Below are positions 27,300 to 39,905 of a stretch of 64,000 bases of DNA, piece after piece; the stretch's first letter is position 1, and each line of letters begins with the position of its first letter. The notes below the pieces were generated by a model that searched no databases, was not told the origin of the DNA, and saw nothing but the letters and a program-made list of their open reading frames with translations. The DNA is from Phoenix dactylifera (lineage: Eukaryota; Streptophyta; Magnoliopsida; Arecales; Arecaceae), in the NCBI RefSeq assembly GCF_009389715.1, contig NC_052407.1:9706475-9770474 (forward strand), written 5' to 3'. Made by a program: the position numbers and the translations under genes.

Positions 27300-27700
27300 G
27301 CTGATTGGTGGAATAATGATTATTTCGTTTGGATTTCATCTCTCTTAGATATTTAGAAAAATCTCAAAAGAAGAGGGCTCTTCCTCTAGCATCAAACTGT
27401 TGCCGCTCAAAATCCAACCCGACAGGCAGACATGCCCATTTGCTCGGTTGAGTTGAAGGAGTGTAGCAAACTGTTGGAGCTGTTTTGCAACAACAAAAAT
27501 GATCGAAGCATGTCCGGCTGGGGATCCTTCGATGCTTAAGTCAGGCAAAATTTCGGGAGGAAACAAAAAAGATGAAAGAGAGAAGAAAGTATGAGATATG
27601 GTATTCGAGTTTTTATCCATCCGAGGGGTCCTCGTGCTTAATATTTATAGAGGAGAGGGTGCGATTTATGTGATTAAGGATTTGATTGCTTGTTGATTTC
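27300..27700 (-). mobile_element. LTR-like remnant of the gypsy element
   Basis: Contains the minus-strand TATA box (atatttatag, 27641-27650, complement CTATAAATAT). About 110 bp left of it lies ccttcgatgcttaagtcagg, the complement of the GACTTAGGCATCGGAGG-type motif shared with other LTRs here. The left end is near 27302, and the right limit is not clear. Confidence 0.55.
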
Positions 27701-27779
27701 GCTGGATATATGTCGTCGTTTGGTTGGTGGATTGAGCTGTCAGACGAGATTTTAGGGATGGTGAATCCGAGCCATATCA

Positions 27780-28145
27780 CTTGTTGCTCGACTAATACCC
27801 ATATTCGTATTCATATTCATCAAAGAAAAATATATATGAATATGGGTAGACAACTATCCGATCTGTGTTCGAATATCCGATTTCATTTATAGCTCTATTT
27901 AATTTTATATAGCACTCAAAATTTCTTATAAAAAATAAATGTTCATATTAATATACTATTAATTTGATTTATCATCCACTTAGTAATATCTTTGATTCTC
28001 TGGTCATAAAGTTTAATTATCCAATTTATATCTATACTTTCGGTATTAAATTTACATTCATATTGGTTTAAAATAAATAGAAGTATAAATTTTTGTATCC
28101 TATTAATATATTTATATTCGTACTCATCAAACAAAATAAAAATAG
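27780..28145. repeat. AT-rich 'atattcgtattcatattcatc' repeat
   Basis: Words such as acccatattcgtattcat and atgaatatgggta face each other at 27800-27850. Similar words recur near 28110 (ttatattcgtactcatc). It looks like a common degenerate plant interspersed repeat. No ends could be fixed. Confidence 0.4.
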
Positions 28146-28324
28146 ATGAGGGCATGGTGGTATCACATCAGCCCCAGATATTTTTCGGTTCAAAAAATTC
28201 CATCACAATTCACAGCCGGACTATTCTTCACGTGACATGCACGTGCCATTTATCTTCGACTTTTTTTTTTTTTTGTTTTTTCTTCCTTGCCTTCCCGCTG
28301 CGAGAGCTAAGGGGGGCGGGAGCG

Positions 28325-31300
28325 ATGGCGGTGGCTAGGGTTTTGAACTCCGCTTTCCTAGGGTTTACGAGGAGCCCCTCCTCCGTGTCATCGTACACGT
28401 CTTGCTCCTCTCCTCTTCTCCTACAATGGCAATGGCGGCGGCTCTACTCCTCGGGCTCGAGGCTCAGCATGACCCTCAAGGCCGGCATCGTCGGCCTCCC
28501 CAACGTCGGCAAGTCCACCCTCTTTAATGCCGTCGTATGCTCTCCAAGTCCTACTCCAAATCTTAAATTTCGCATCTCCCCCTTTTTTTTAGCTGAAGTG
28601 AAGCGAGAAAAATTGCTTCTTTATGTTAAAAACTCGATGAATGTTTTAAATTTCCGTGAAAATGGATGATCATAGTTCCTTCGCTCAATAATTGTATTGC
28701 TTGATGTTGTCAGGGGGTAGTTTTCTGATGACACTCTTGATTACAATGATATGCTTGATGTTTTGACGCTGAGATATATCTGTAGCATTTCATAATTTCT
28801 TGCAGAGGATTTCTCACTTTATCAAAAAATAGATATTCCATTGCAAGTACTATGCCTTACGAATAGTCTTTATGCTTACTATCTTGATGTCTTTCACTAG
28901 CCCAAATTTTATGCTATCTGGAATTAGAAAAGTGTTTACGCTTGATGCTATCATATCCTTAATCAACTCCTACTTTACAATGGATGTATCATGGGCTTTT
29001 TGAGGAAGAAGTTAGGTCGTTTAAAGATTCTAATTTTTAGGTTGAGAATGGAAAAGCTCAGGCCGCGAATTTTCCTTTCTGTACGATAGAGCCGAATGTT
29101 GGCATTGTTGCTGTCCCAGATCCACGACTGAATGTGCTTGCTGAGCTCAGCAAATCTCAAAGAGTCGTCCCAGCATCTATAGAGTTTGTTGATATTGCCG
29201 GTCTTGTCAAAGGAGCCAGTCAAGGAGAGGTAACTTTGTTGCTGTCATGATATTTAGGCCTATATATTCTTGGTTTTCTAGTGGCTTTGTTCACTGTTTT
29301 GCTGATGATTTAGTATATTCTGTTGTGTGCATTTTGGTGTTCAAGTTCTGAGGGCAAAGCATAATGTACGTTGATAAGGGCATCTTCCCACCCCCACCCG
29401 ACAATACATGCGGAGAAACCTAACTTCTGCTGGAAATGCTGACATGCTTGTCATATTCTAATGTTAGACTGAGAAAGATCTGATTTTATGGTTGTCTACT
29501 TAAACCAGATACTAGTGGGTTATATAAGTCCTGCTGCTATGTTAGTGTAGATTATTACTGCATTGGAAACCGTTTCTTAATGTCACTTACCATATCATAC
29601 AAAATAAATATCTGAAATAGTTATTTAATGGAAAAGGAAAAAATGCCTCTTTAAAAGTATGCTTTATAAGACATTATGTTCTATGGATATGGCCACACTA
29701 TGAACAGAATCATAATCAGCATACCCTTTCATATAGTCTTGGCCTAAGGTAATGACTCTCCCATATGGAAATCCTGAGGTTAATGTTCCTATTTTGATTA
29801 ATACTTTCATTTCTCTAACTCCTGTTTGACTAACTTTTAAGAAGTTCAGCCTCACATTGAAGCCCTGATGAGGAGAAACTGTTTTGGGGTTCTTATCGAG
29901 AATGAGTCACCATAATTCCCTACCATGGGCTAAACACCATTTTTTCCCACCAATATCTTTTGCTTGACTTTTACATATGCTCTCTAAGGTCTTGCTTGAT
30001 CTGTAAGATTATTGTTTGCTGAAGGAATAATTAAACCCATTACAAGAACATTCTATTGAGATGGTGGGCAGCAGTTGGAATGATATAATAATAATTTTAA
30101 GGTAATGATATGGCTACGTATCCATGGAGCACTTCAACCCCTAAATTACTCAGGATGTTGGGGGAATCACCTTCTACTAGGAGTTGGCATATCAAAATTG
30201 CTTCCCTTGGAGTTAGTGCCTCCACTTTATTAATTGTCTTGTTTTCAATAGGATCAAAAAGAAAAGAAAGGCAACATCTCCTTTAGCATTCTTTTGATTC
30301 CTTATAAAAAGGAAACATTTGGGCCCCCCATGGGCTATCATCCAAATTTAGTTTCAGCCAACCTTTTGAAAGTGTGGTCTTGCATAACAACTTTTGTATG
30401 GCTTGCTTGCAATACTATACTATTTGATTGCTTTGTCAGTTAAAGTTTAGAATTCAACCTTCTCGAAGAAGAAAAGAAACAAGGAAAAATATTGCCTGTA
30501 ATTTTCTTGATCCTTTTAGTCAGTATCCCTTCATTTCTTTCCTTCATTTAACTGAAAGATTGCCAAAGAAATTAATTTCCGTATCTCCTTTGCTACTCTC
30601 TTCAACTTACTATCACTTCTAATGACATTCTAAAAGATATAAGATCAACCCAACTCATACTCATAGCCCTTAGGAAACTATCTCAAACCTTTAGGTGAAA
30701 AGTTGATGATTTGCACCACCCTTGTGTTGTTTGCACATAATGCTTATGAAGATCCTATGAACTTCTTGTGAACCTTTTTTTTTTTTGAGAATCATTTTTG
30801 GAGCCAACAAGAAAAATAGTTCCACTTAAGCTGGCCATCTAATAAAGAATATTACTTCTAGAAGATACGTACAATGCAAGCCCCTCATTTTGAGGCTTCC
30901 TTTAGTTTATGTTTAGAACATACTCCTAGCATCTTTATTTCTTTGCATGATTGATTTGGAAGGTCCCTGTAACTGAATGTCTGCAACTGGTCCAGTGATG
31001 ATGGGCCAGAGATTAACTGTTCGCAGTTGGAATGTCTATACCACTCCTATCAAACAACTTCGAAGTTGATTTCTGTATGGAGGAATGTCTTCCTCAAATA
31101 TCATGGTTTCACATTTTTCCAATTTGCATGAGTTTGAGCATGTGGGAAACTTTGCTCTTTATCAATTCTAGCATACCTCTAATGGCGTCCAGAGCATTGG
31201 TGCATATCTCATGGAATATGTTGTTAGAATGAAGCATCACTGCAACTCTAAATTGATTGGCTATTCAATCAGTATGCTGTGAGATGTCATGTTACCTGTT

Positions 31301-34300
31301 GGTCTTCTGTAGTATCTGTTAAAATTATAATATATTAAGATTTTTTTCCCCATTTAAGAGTAAGAGTGCTAAATTATATGCATAACCAAACCTCATTCTA
31401 TTTTCGATTTGTCTTTGTTATTTGACTGTCTGTCTTGGCACTCCAGGGATTGGGGAATAAATTTCTTTCACACATCCGTGAAGTGGATTCCATCCTTCAG
31501 GTTCCATATCTTTTTAATCTATGCATATTCCTTGTGTTGCTTGTTTCTTGAATTATACTATTTAGCATCTCTTTGATTTTTTTTCTCTCAGTTTGTTTTT
31601 GCGAATTGATGCTTGTAGTCATGATGACAAGAAGTTATGCAAAGGTGGGGAGACAGTTCACTGCAAGGTTTTAAGTGTTGGACAAATTGATAAGTTTTAG
31701 CTGAAGTCATTGGACTGTTTGAATAGAAAAGACCTCAAGGTATATATCTAGGTTAGGCACAGATCAAATAAAATCCACTAATTTACATGGCTTTTTTGCA
31801 TTGTTGGGGAAGGAGTTCTTTAACTCAAGCATGGCATATAGTAACATCCAATGTTGGAATATGATTTGCTGCTTCCCAACTTTCTATAGCAATTCATTGA
31901 TAATTAAGTTACAATGTCTCAACTTACTGGACATTCCTAAGAAATCCAAGCTGCATCCTTTCTTTATGTTTGCTCTTGCCCGATGATGATCATAAACGTC
32001 CCCCCCTAGGGTACATTGAGCATTCAATTTATTTCTATGGCTAAGCTTGATGACTTGGCTCTAAGATTTTTCAACACAACTATGCTTAGAAGATAAACAT
32101 GGGACTTAGAGAATACCAAAGTTTAAAATACTACTTGTATAATGTTGTAATAATACTTCATCGCTTCTAGTTTAGTCTTGTCATGCATGCTGATAACATA
32201 AATTTAAATAACAATTATATGGCCTTTCTTTCATTATAACATAAGATATGCTTTGTTCACCTAAATAAGATATTATTTTTATTCAACTGCTAAATAAAAT
32301 TACTGTTTATTTAATAGTTGTGACAAGCAGATAATTTTTTTTTATTATTATTGTTTCTATTATTCTTTGTTATAATGGTAAGTACCTTCTGTTGGTTATA
32401 GCTGTTGCTTTGTTCTCAAATAACATGCGAAGGTCTGAGATTGGCAATATTCTATAATATTAAGTAATTGGCCTCCCCTGACATTGGATCCTGGCTCCAC
32501 CCCTGATAGTACAAAATACTAATATACTTGATTTTACATTATGTTATATTAACTTCAGCTTAAAATTGTTGACACTACATAAATAAAGAACCTATATAAC
32601 ACTAAATACTCTAAATCATTGCACAACTTTTCTTGGCCTCTTTTTGATATTCTTCTTTTTTTTAGTTTTTAAAATTTTTCTTGATATTTTGACCAAATGT
32701 CCAAAAATTAGAGTGCAATGCCCGAAACTATCGAAACTACTGAAGCCACAAGTCTATAAAGCTGAAATTTAGCTTTTAGACCTTGGTTCATTGTTAGATA
32801 TGGAAAGTAGAGTGACTATGATGGTTAGGATCCTTAATGAAATAGAAGGAATGTGGTGATGAGCTGCTCAACTACCCAACCACAACTTGTTATACTTATG
32901 TTGGGGTGAAATCGTATAGTTTTCACCGTTCATCTGAACAAGGGATAAATTGCTAGATTATTTAAGTTACTCCATATTTCCCTTATGATGACATGTAAGT
33001 GTTTTTGTCCTACTATTTATCTAACCCTCCAGACAATGATGTAGCTTCCCTCCTTATTGTAACAACCTTGAACCTTTGGTCTACGTCCTAAATCATCGTT
33101 GTTGGTTCGCCCCATCTTATGCTTCAAGAGGTGAGAACTGCTCTTCCTCTATGTACTAAATGGCTTACGCACCTATCTTGTTTTTCCCATCTATAATCAG
33201 TGTGTGTAAAGTTTCTTTATTGCCGATATTCAGTTGATCCACAAAACTTTCCCAACTGGTAGACCATGTACACGTAATGTATATGTAGATACGTACATAT
33301 ATGCATGCCCACGTTCAAGAACATGCATACACATACACATACACGTACAAACTTATGCATGTATATGTGTGCATTTATTGTTTTTATGATACTTATGTGA
33401 TAAATATGATCATAATCAAGGGTTGTTAATCTTAAGAAGAATCTTACCATAAAATTTGACCTGCCCCAACCCCAACCTTGACCCAAAACACCAAAAGCAT
33501 GAGGTTAAACTTTGATCTAAACCGACCCAACACATCATCACCATTGGATCTTGAATATAAAAATTCTAGTATGTTTTGAAACAACCCAAATTAATTTAGT
33601 GGGTTGGGCTGGATCTAGATATTAGGTCCAAATTTAAGTAGGGATGGATCAGATCAAGTAAACCCCCAAGCAATCTGACTCATTTGCAGTCTGATTGAGT
33701 TCCTTGTGGCATTGCTTTTCATCATTCGACCCTATACTTATTGCTATGTGGAACATTGGCTTCTAACCTTTAATGTGAGGAACGTTGGCTTCCAACTTTT
33801 AATATGGACTAACTTATAACTCGTGCCTTAGGACTTAAATAGGAGTTAGACAATTCCTTATCCCTTAGTTGTCTGTCTCATTCAAGTCAATGGAAACCTG
33901 GAACAGTCTCTTTGCCAACAAGTGTTGTAAATAATAAGGTAAACATGATGTAAATGATAAGGTAAGCTCCCTATAGGCTAAATGGTATTTTAAGTTTCAT
34001 GGTTGAGTCTTCTATTGTCCAGTTGACTTATGGCCATGAGTTGGTTGTAAACATGATTTAAGCTGCTGGCATCATAGCCCAATTTTAAAAGCTGATGGGT
34101 TAAAGCTTATAGATTGTGGTTTTTTAGTATTTACTAATTCATTACAAATTTCCTTACTTTTATCCACTGGCTATGAACATGCTGATGCCGATACTTCATC
34201 TAGGTATGCGTGAATAGTTGCAAAGTTATCATGAGTAATAGTCATTTTTTTAAAAAAAAATGTTTCTCAGGTTGTACGCTGCTTTGAGGATAACGATGTC

Positions 34301-36505
34301 ATCCATGTGAATGGGAAAGTTGATCCAAAATCAGATATTGATGTCATCAACTTAGAACTAGTTTTTGCAGATCTTGACCAGGTATGCAAGTAAGGTAATT
34401 ATGATTGTTATTGTTATTTATAGTACCATTCTATAGTTGGAGCCATTTAAATCTTGATTGGCTCTAAGGCAATGCAGTTGCCCATTTGTTTAGGTGCTGA
34501 GAATAGGGAAAACTAACAGGACTAAGTTGTGCCTTTTATAAGAAATGCAGATAGACAAACGACTTGAGAAGCTTAGAAAAGGCAAAGCAAAAGACTCACA
34601 GTCGAAACTGAAGGTAGTTTATGCACATGGATTTTTCTGGACATTCTAACTTATCCGCTTTATCAATAATTTTATTCGACACGGTCTTTCCATTCACATG
34701 TTTGGCTTCCTTGAATCTCAGGAGGAAGCAGAGAAGTCAGCTTTGGAGAAAATTCAGAAGACACTGATGGATGGAAGACCTGCTCGATCTGTTCCACTAA
34801 CAGACTTCGAAAATGATTCCATACGTCATCTCTGCTTACTGACCATGAAACCTGTTATATATGTAGCTAATGTGGCTGAGTCTGATCTTGCGGAACCCAA
34901 TAGCAATCATCATGTCAGGGAAGTGATAAATCTTGCATCAGACTTGCAATCTGGTCTGGTAACAGTATCAGCACAGGTAAGTCGCTTATGCTGCTCTGCA
35001 TTAGTTTTGACTAACCCAACTAATATATGAATTGCTATTGGCTTCCAGAGACCTTCCTACATAATTACATGGGACTCTACATCTTGTTAGCCTTGGCTCC
35101 TGAGAAATAAATTTCTGATTAGTATTGCAAAATACAATGGATTTGTCCACGTGTCCTGAAACTTATTCAATTTATTTGTTACGATTGCAAATTTTGTAAA
35201 TTGATATTGCTTTACAAATTTTCTGGAACAACTCCATCTTTCTTCTGGACAAAATCCTCACAAACTTACCTTTATATATATATATGTATGTATCATGTAT
35301 GTATTTATAGGAGTGTGTTCATACTTCCCTTCTGTGAGATCTACCAGCCTGGGAAATATTCATGTCATCATTGTTTTACTTGAACTGAATCTTTGACAAA
35401 TTTGATATTTTGTCTATTAAGCTGATGATTAAAAGCAATATCAGGTTGAATCTGAGCTTATTGAACTTCCAATGGAAGAGAGAACCGAGTATTTAAAATC
35501 TCTTGGAGTAAATGAAAGTGGACTGGGAAATTTGATAAGGGCAACATATGAACTTTTGGGTTTGCGAACTTACTTTACATCTGGAGAGAAGGTGAAGCAT
35601 TTGAACTTGAGTTGGTATCTGATTATTTTCCTTGGTATCTTCTTGATCCAACCATCTTGATGTGCTTCTTTTTCTTTTTCCACCAGGAAACAAAAGCATG
35701 GACAATACTTGCCGGTTGGTTGTGTATCCCTATTATTTAATAGATACATAAGATCAGTTATATTGGTTGACAAATTACTTATGCTTGTACTATCATTCTC
35801 ATAACATAGGCATGACAGCACCTCAAGCTGCTGGAGTTATCCATTCAGACTTTGAGAAAGGCTTCATTCGAGCAGAGACTGTAAGTACAATTCAGTGCCA
35901 TTTAGATTGTTAAACTGAGTTAAGCTTACAGATGCAGTGGCACCTGAGAAACTACAAGTAGGCCTTAGTGCACCCATGTTAATAATAAAGCCCCTGACTG
36001 TTACCAATATTTTAATAGCAATCAACTGCCAGTTTGAACTAATTAATTTCAAAAGGGGGCAAAGCATGTTACTTGTTTTCTTGAAATATCATTAGAAAAA
36101 TGAACCCTATGAGTTTCTTTTGTACCTTTGAGAATTGCAATAGATTTCTTTATGTGATCAGCAACTTAATAGTTTTAGTTAATATGGAGTGTATCGATAA
36201 CCTTAGTTTATCTATTTAACTGATCAACTCATGAAGGTGTGGGATAAATTTCGCAGGTTGCTTATGATGATTTTGTTGCAGCTGGTTCTCTGGCAGCAGC
36301 AAGGGAGAAAGGACTTGTAAGTTTCATGTTCATTGTTCATTAATCAGGATGCATGGCACTGGCTAATGAGATAATTAGAATGACTGGAACGCCTGGAATT
36401 CAAGTCTTATACTTGGGTTGTTTTCTCTCAATGCAGTTGAGGTCCGAGGGAAAAGATTATGCCGTGCAGGAAGGAGACGTGATGCTTTTCCGGTTCAACG
36501 TATAA
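28325..36505 (+). CDS. YchF/OLA1-type P-loop NTPase, probably organellar (11 exons)
   Basis: Exons: 28325-28534, 29041-29229, 31447-31500, 34271-34381, 34551-34613, 34722-34976, 35445-35591, 35687-35714, 35810-35880, 36257-36316, 36437-36505. All are GT-AG and join to 418 codons plus TAA. Residues 1-48 are rich in Ser, Arg and Leu and nearly without acids, a transit-type leader absent from cytosolic OLA1. Then come the P-loop GLPNVGKST (57-65), DIAG (121-124, switch II/G3), the NVAE motif (259-262) that replaces NKxD in this ATP-preferring family, and a C-terminal TGS domain (about 330-418, with [20 protein letters not shown]). The bacterial-type length and leader fit the plastid or mitochondrial YchF branch. 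YchF proteins associate with ribosomes and stress responses. Cell location is inferred. Confidence 0.94.
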
Positions 36506-38299
36506 TGATACCGATGTAACTCGAGCGAGCTTTATTTGGTCATTATATCTTTTTGCAGCTTCTATGGATTTTGCATGAGCTGCTATTGATATGCATCGAC
36601 TGCAAAGCAGTGTTCATTGTAGGAATTTGTTTATTGGAGGCCCATCATATTCTTCGACATATCAGAGACACATCATGAATGTTTGAGGAAATGCAGGATT
36701 AGTTACTATACACATTTCATTGGGAAAATTCTTGTAATAACAATTCACCCTTGATGTTTTTGTAAATTTAGTCAATGTTTTGTTTTTGTGGACCATAGAA
36801 TTCACTCACCAAGACCTGTCATGTTCTGAGGATGCTAGAGTTGTTGCTCTTGCACTAAATTCTTGGCGAATCATGTGTTCCCCTGTGGGGTCAACAGAAA
36901 TTGGTCGGATGAAGCGATTTGTTTTTAGTAACATGATGCAGTGGAATCTTATCTTCCAATCCTCTCTCTTTTCCTATTTTTTTTTTCTTCAGGACATGGA
37001 CACGGTTGATGCTTTTGCTTCAAAACTAAACTCTCTGGGGCAATGTTGTTTCTTTGGAGTCAAGCGTGAATTGGACACCATTAGTTAACAAACCATGCCC
37101 ATGTATCAGCCTACAAAGATCCCTATCCTTAAACCCGACATCATGTTTCTTATTCAGCTTGCGATGGAGATAGGTGTAACTGCCGAGATGCCTTTGATAA
37201 TGCCAGGGAAGGAAAACTTTGTTTAGGATCCACGGCTCTTTCTTCCAACCCCCTCAGTGATGCAGTTTGGCTATCTGATCGAACTTGTTGGATGTTCAAA
37301 TGCTGTTAAATTATCGCATTTGTTGTGTTGGTGTTCCTTTTGACATATGGAGTACTTTCTCTAAAACCAATTATTCGTCGAATGCTCAATTTTTAATTGT
37401 GCTTTAAATCACTGATCATGGTTGCGATGCAGAAAACATCTTAATTATCCCCAACCATAATTAGGGTTTTATAGAGTTTGCAGCAGTGGGCATGTATGAT
37501 GCATGTATGTTTTAACATTTTGTTATTATAGATACATGCATTTAGGCTCCACCTTTCTTCGAAGAAAAAAGAATTTCTTATGATAATTCCGGGTGCCATG
37601 TTCCTATTTGATTTAAAGATGATTTGTTTTCTGGTTTTGTTGGATGTATTCGTACCAGTTGAGTATCAGCCATCCAATTTATCAAAATAATAATAATAAA
37701 AAATTTTCTTACGATCGAATCAAGTTTAGGTTAGTGAAGACAAATATCCGATAATTATAAAAAACATGTTCAGGAAAATCAAGACCTAAGGCCACCCGAA
37801 AGCAAGGCTAATTTATCATGATGGAGGCCTTCCATCAGGAGATGAACAACACTATCATTCATGTCCCGGACAGCCGAAGTGGGTCCCAACCCAAATAGGC
37901 ACCGATTGGAGATGCTGTCGGCACCCACCTTTCGCTAAATTTCCGGCTTCACCATGTGCTGAGCCTCACTACTAAGCCTCAAATTGGACCATGGTTGGAG
38001 CTAAATCTTAGTTTGGTAATTAAGGATGGGGTCTCGGTTTGAGCCCCATTTTGGTTAGCTTGTTTCTTTCTGGGCCCAATGTTAATGGATCTGGCACCCA
38101 TTTGGGTTAGTTTTGTTCTCTTGTAGCCAATAGGCCACCCACATCCTGGTTGCTTGAATAAAACGATGTGGCATCTACCATTGCAATTTAAAGACTTGGC
38201 TGAGAGTGTATACTAAGCCATGGTTGTGTCCCTTCTAAGCTACAAGGATATCTCTGCTCCATCTCTCTATTGTCTCTCTTCTATCTCATTGATTCGAGG
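36506..38299. other. 3' flank of YchF gene and upstream region of SAUR gene
   Basis: The first ~260 bp are probably YchF 3' UTR. The open frame at 36780-37088 has no domain and is not called. A (TAA)n-like run lies near 37686-37700. No other feature recognised. Confidence 0.4.
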
Positions 38300-38674
38300 A
38301 TGAAGAAGATGAATTTGCTGCTGAGGAAGTGCAGGAGCCTCTCCAGGTTAGGGAGGTCTTCATCTTATAGTAGTTTGAGGTCCAAATCCACTAGAGATGA
38401 GGACCTATGCGAAGGTGTCACGACCGACGATGATGAGGTGGTGGTGTTCGTCGGGAGATCAAGGCGGCGGTACATGATAAGCTCGAAGCACTTGAAACAT
38501 CCGTTGATGAGTGCGCTCATCGACCGGTCGAAGCATAATGCCATGGACAAGATATCAGTCAAATGCGAGGTCGTGATCTTCGACCACCTCTTGTGGATGT
38601 TGGAGAATGCTGATCCGGAGATGGTCGGAGATGGTGCTTCATTGGAGGAATTAGCTCAGCTGTATGTGTATTGA
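38300..38674 (+). CDS. SAUR family protein (small auxin-up RNA type)
   Basis: A single-exon gene of 124 codons, as is usual for SAURs. The start MKKMNLLLRKCRSLSRLGR is basic. The conserved SAUR core runs from about residue 47 to 110, with 'VVVFVGRSRRRYMISSKHL', 'HPLMSALIDRSK' and 'VKCEVVIFDHLLWMLENADP', ending SLEELAQLY. This pattern is closest to the SAUR76-like branch. SAURs act near the plasma membrane, where many inhibit PP2C.D phosphatases and so promote H+-ATPase activity and cell expansion. That role is from the family and is not shown here. An in-frame ATG 30 bp upstream (38270) exists, but the chosen ATG gives the normal N-terminus. No clear TATA box was seen. Confidence 0.9.
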   Translation: MKKMNLLLRKCRSLSRLGRSSSYSSLRSKSTRDEDLCEGVTTDDDEVVVFVGRSRRRYMISSKHLKHPLMSALIDRSKHNAMDKISVKCEVVIFDHLLWMLENADPEMVGDGASLEELAQLYVY

Positions 38675-39011
38675 GATCCAAGTTACTATAAGCGGATTAA
38701 GTACTTGTCGAACATGTCATGAATTCTAACTTGTTTCTGGTCCGAGAGAATCACTGTTGTGGTAATTCTATCCAGTGGGGTCTAGATTTGTTCATGGATT
38801 TGTGTATTGAATTTGGTAGCAGCATTGTCATTGGTTACATATATAAATTATGTAATAAAACAGTGAAGCCTTCCTATTAGTTTCTTATTTGTTTCATGGT
38901 GTAAACTTAATATTATTATTATATGGTTTTCGTTCTTTTTGATGAAAACCATAAAGAAAGAAAAGGAAAGATGGGGATCAATTGCTATTGCTATTAGTCA
39001 TTCTAACTATG

Positions 39012-39034
39012 GAGAGAGAGAGAGAGAGAGAGGA
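39012..39034. repeat. (GA)n microsatellite
   Basis: About eleven GA units without interruption. Confidence 0.9.
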
Positions 39035-39431
39035 GGAGGCAGAAGTGATGAAGGGAGAGGGACATCCTAACAAACTTCCAACTTAGCAACCAAAAGGTTT
39101 TGTCAAGGGGAATAATCCTGCAAAAGCTAGCAAGATAATGATGTTTTCTTAGGATACAACCCGAAAAAGAGGCTCTTGCTACAACTATAATAGTAAAATT
39201 ATAAATACGATTTTGAATTTTGATCGTCAATTTAGATTATTTTAATAAGTTTTTTTCCTGAGTTTCTTATAGGGGAACCAATTTTTTTTTAAACAAAAAT
39301 CCTATGGTGCATCAAGATTGCTCACTTATATTAGATACAAGTGTATTATTAGTCATGATAAGCACAATATATGGAACCCAATTAGGTTTTTGGTTGCCTT
39401 GATTTATCATTTTTTTTTCTTTTGTTCCTTT

Positions 39432-39435
<4 letters not shown>

Positions 39436-39474
<39 letters not shown>
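39436..39474. repeat. (TA)n microsatellite
   Basis: About nineteen uninterrupted TA units. Likely to be length-variable. Confidence 0.95.
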
Positions 39475-39481
<7 letters not shown>

Positions 39482-39717
39482 TCTGAGCCCAGGTCCCACC
39501 CATTTGCATAAGTATAAAGCAAGCCACAGGATGAGCAGATCATGATAAATTGTTGGGAACAATGGCAGATATGATCTCCATTAAGGAATTAGTGAAGACT
39601 GCAATATCTGGCCCACCTGATTTCTTCTCTCTGACACCTTTTTACAGAATAATGAACTAGAAATGATCATTTAAGCTCCCACCATGTTGATAAAAAAGGT
39701 GAATGTTTAGTAAATGG

Positions 39718-39905
39718 CATCCATAAAGGATACCAAGAAATATTTAGTAAATGGCATAGGAGGTGAATGTTTAGTAAATGGCACAGGAGATGGCCTCTGT
39801 CTTCTTCCTCCGACGACCAGCAGCTCCCTCTACTCCTCCGGCATGGTTATCCTTGGGCCAGATTTGAACCACAACATCATCCATAAAGGATACCAAGGAA
39901 CAAGC
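39718..39905 (+). mobile_element. LTR fragment between short direct repeats
   Basis: About 39785-39877 is the complement of the left end of the minus-strand LTRs (cggagatggcctctg... to ...ttgaaccacaaca), so it is a plus-oriented LTR 3' end. It is bounded by direct copies of catccataaaggataccaag at 39718-39737 and 39879-39898. The word gtttagtaaatggca recurs three times just left of it. This looks like a fragment captured during break repair and not a normal insertion. Confidence 0.6.

Larger units (their letters stand above)
25780..27700 (-). mobile_element. Degenerate Ty3/gypsy retrotransposon, minus strand
   Basis: Reading leftwards on the minus strand: LTR-like sequence with TATA box, a short gag-like remnant (about 27000-27260, reading VVMIKQFNLFVQQVQTL), then integrase and its C-terminal region ending near 26165. 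Protease, reverse transcriptase and RNase H are missing, so a large internal deletion has occurred. The part left of 26165 has a degenerate reiteration of 'ctcttgggagactc' and may be the remains of the other LTR. Many stops and frameshifts show it is dead. Confidence 0.65.
38675..39710. other. Intergenic stretch with two microsatellites
   Basis: No gene. A (GA)n run lies at 39012-39034 and a (TA)n run of about 19 repeats at 39436-39474. The open frames through them encode only simple-sequence peptides. Confidence 0.5.

Noticed and set aside
36780-37088. 102-codon frame after the YchF gene
   Set aside because: No domain, no start context or promoter, and T-rich intron-like stretch inside. It probably lies in or beyond the 3' UTR.
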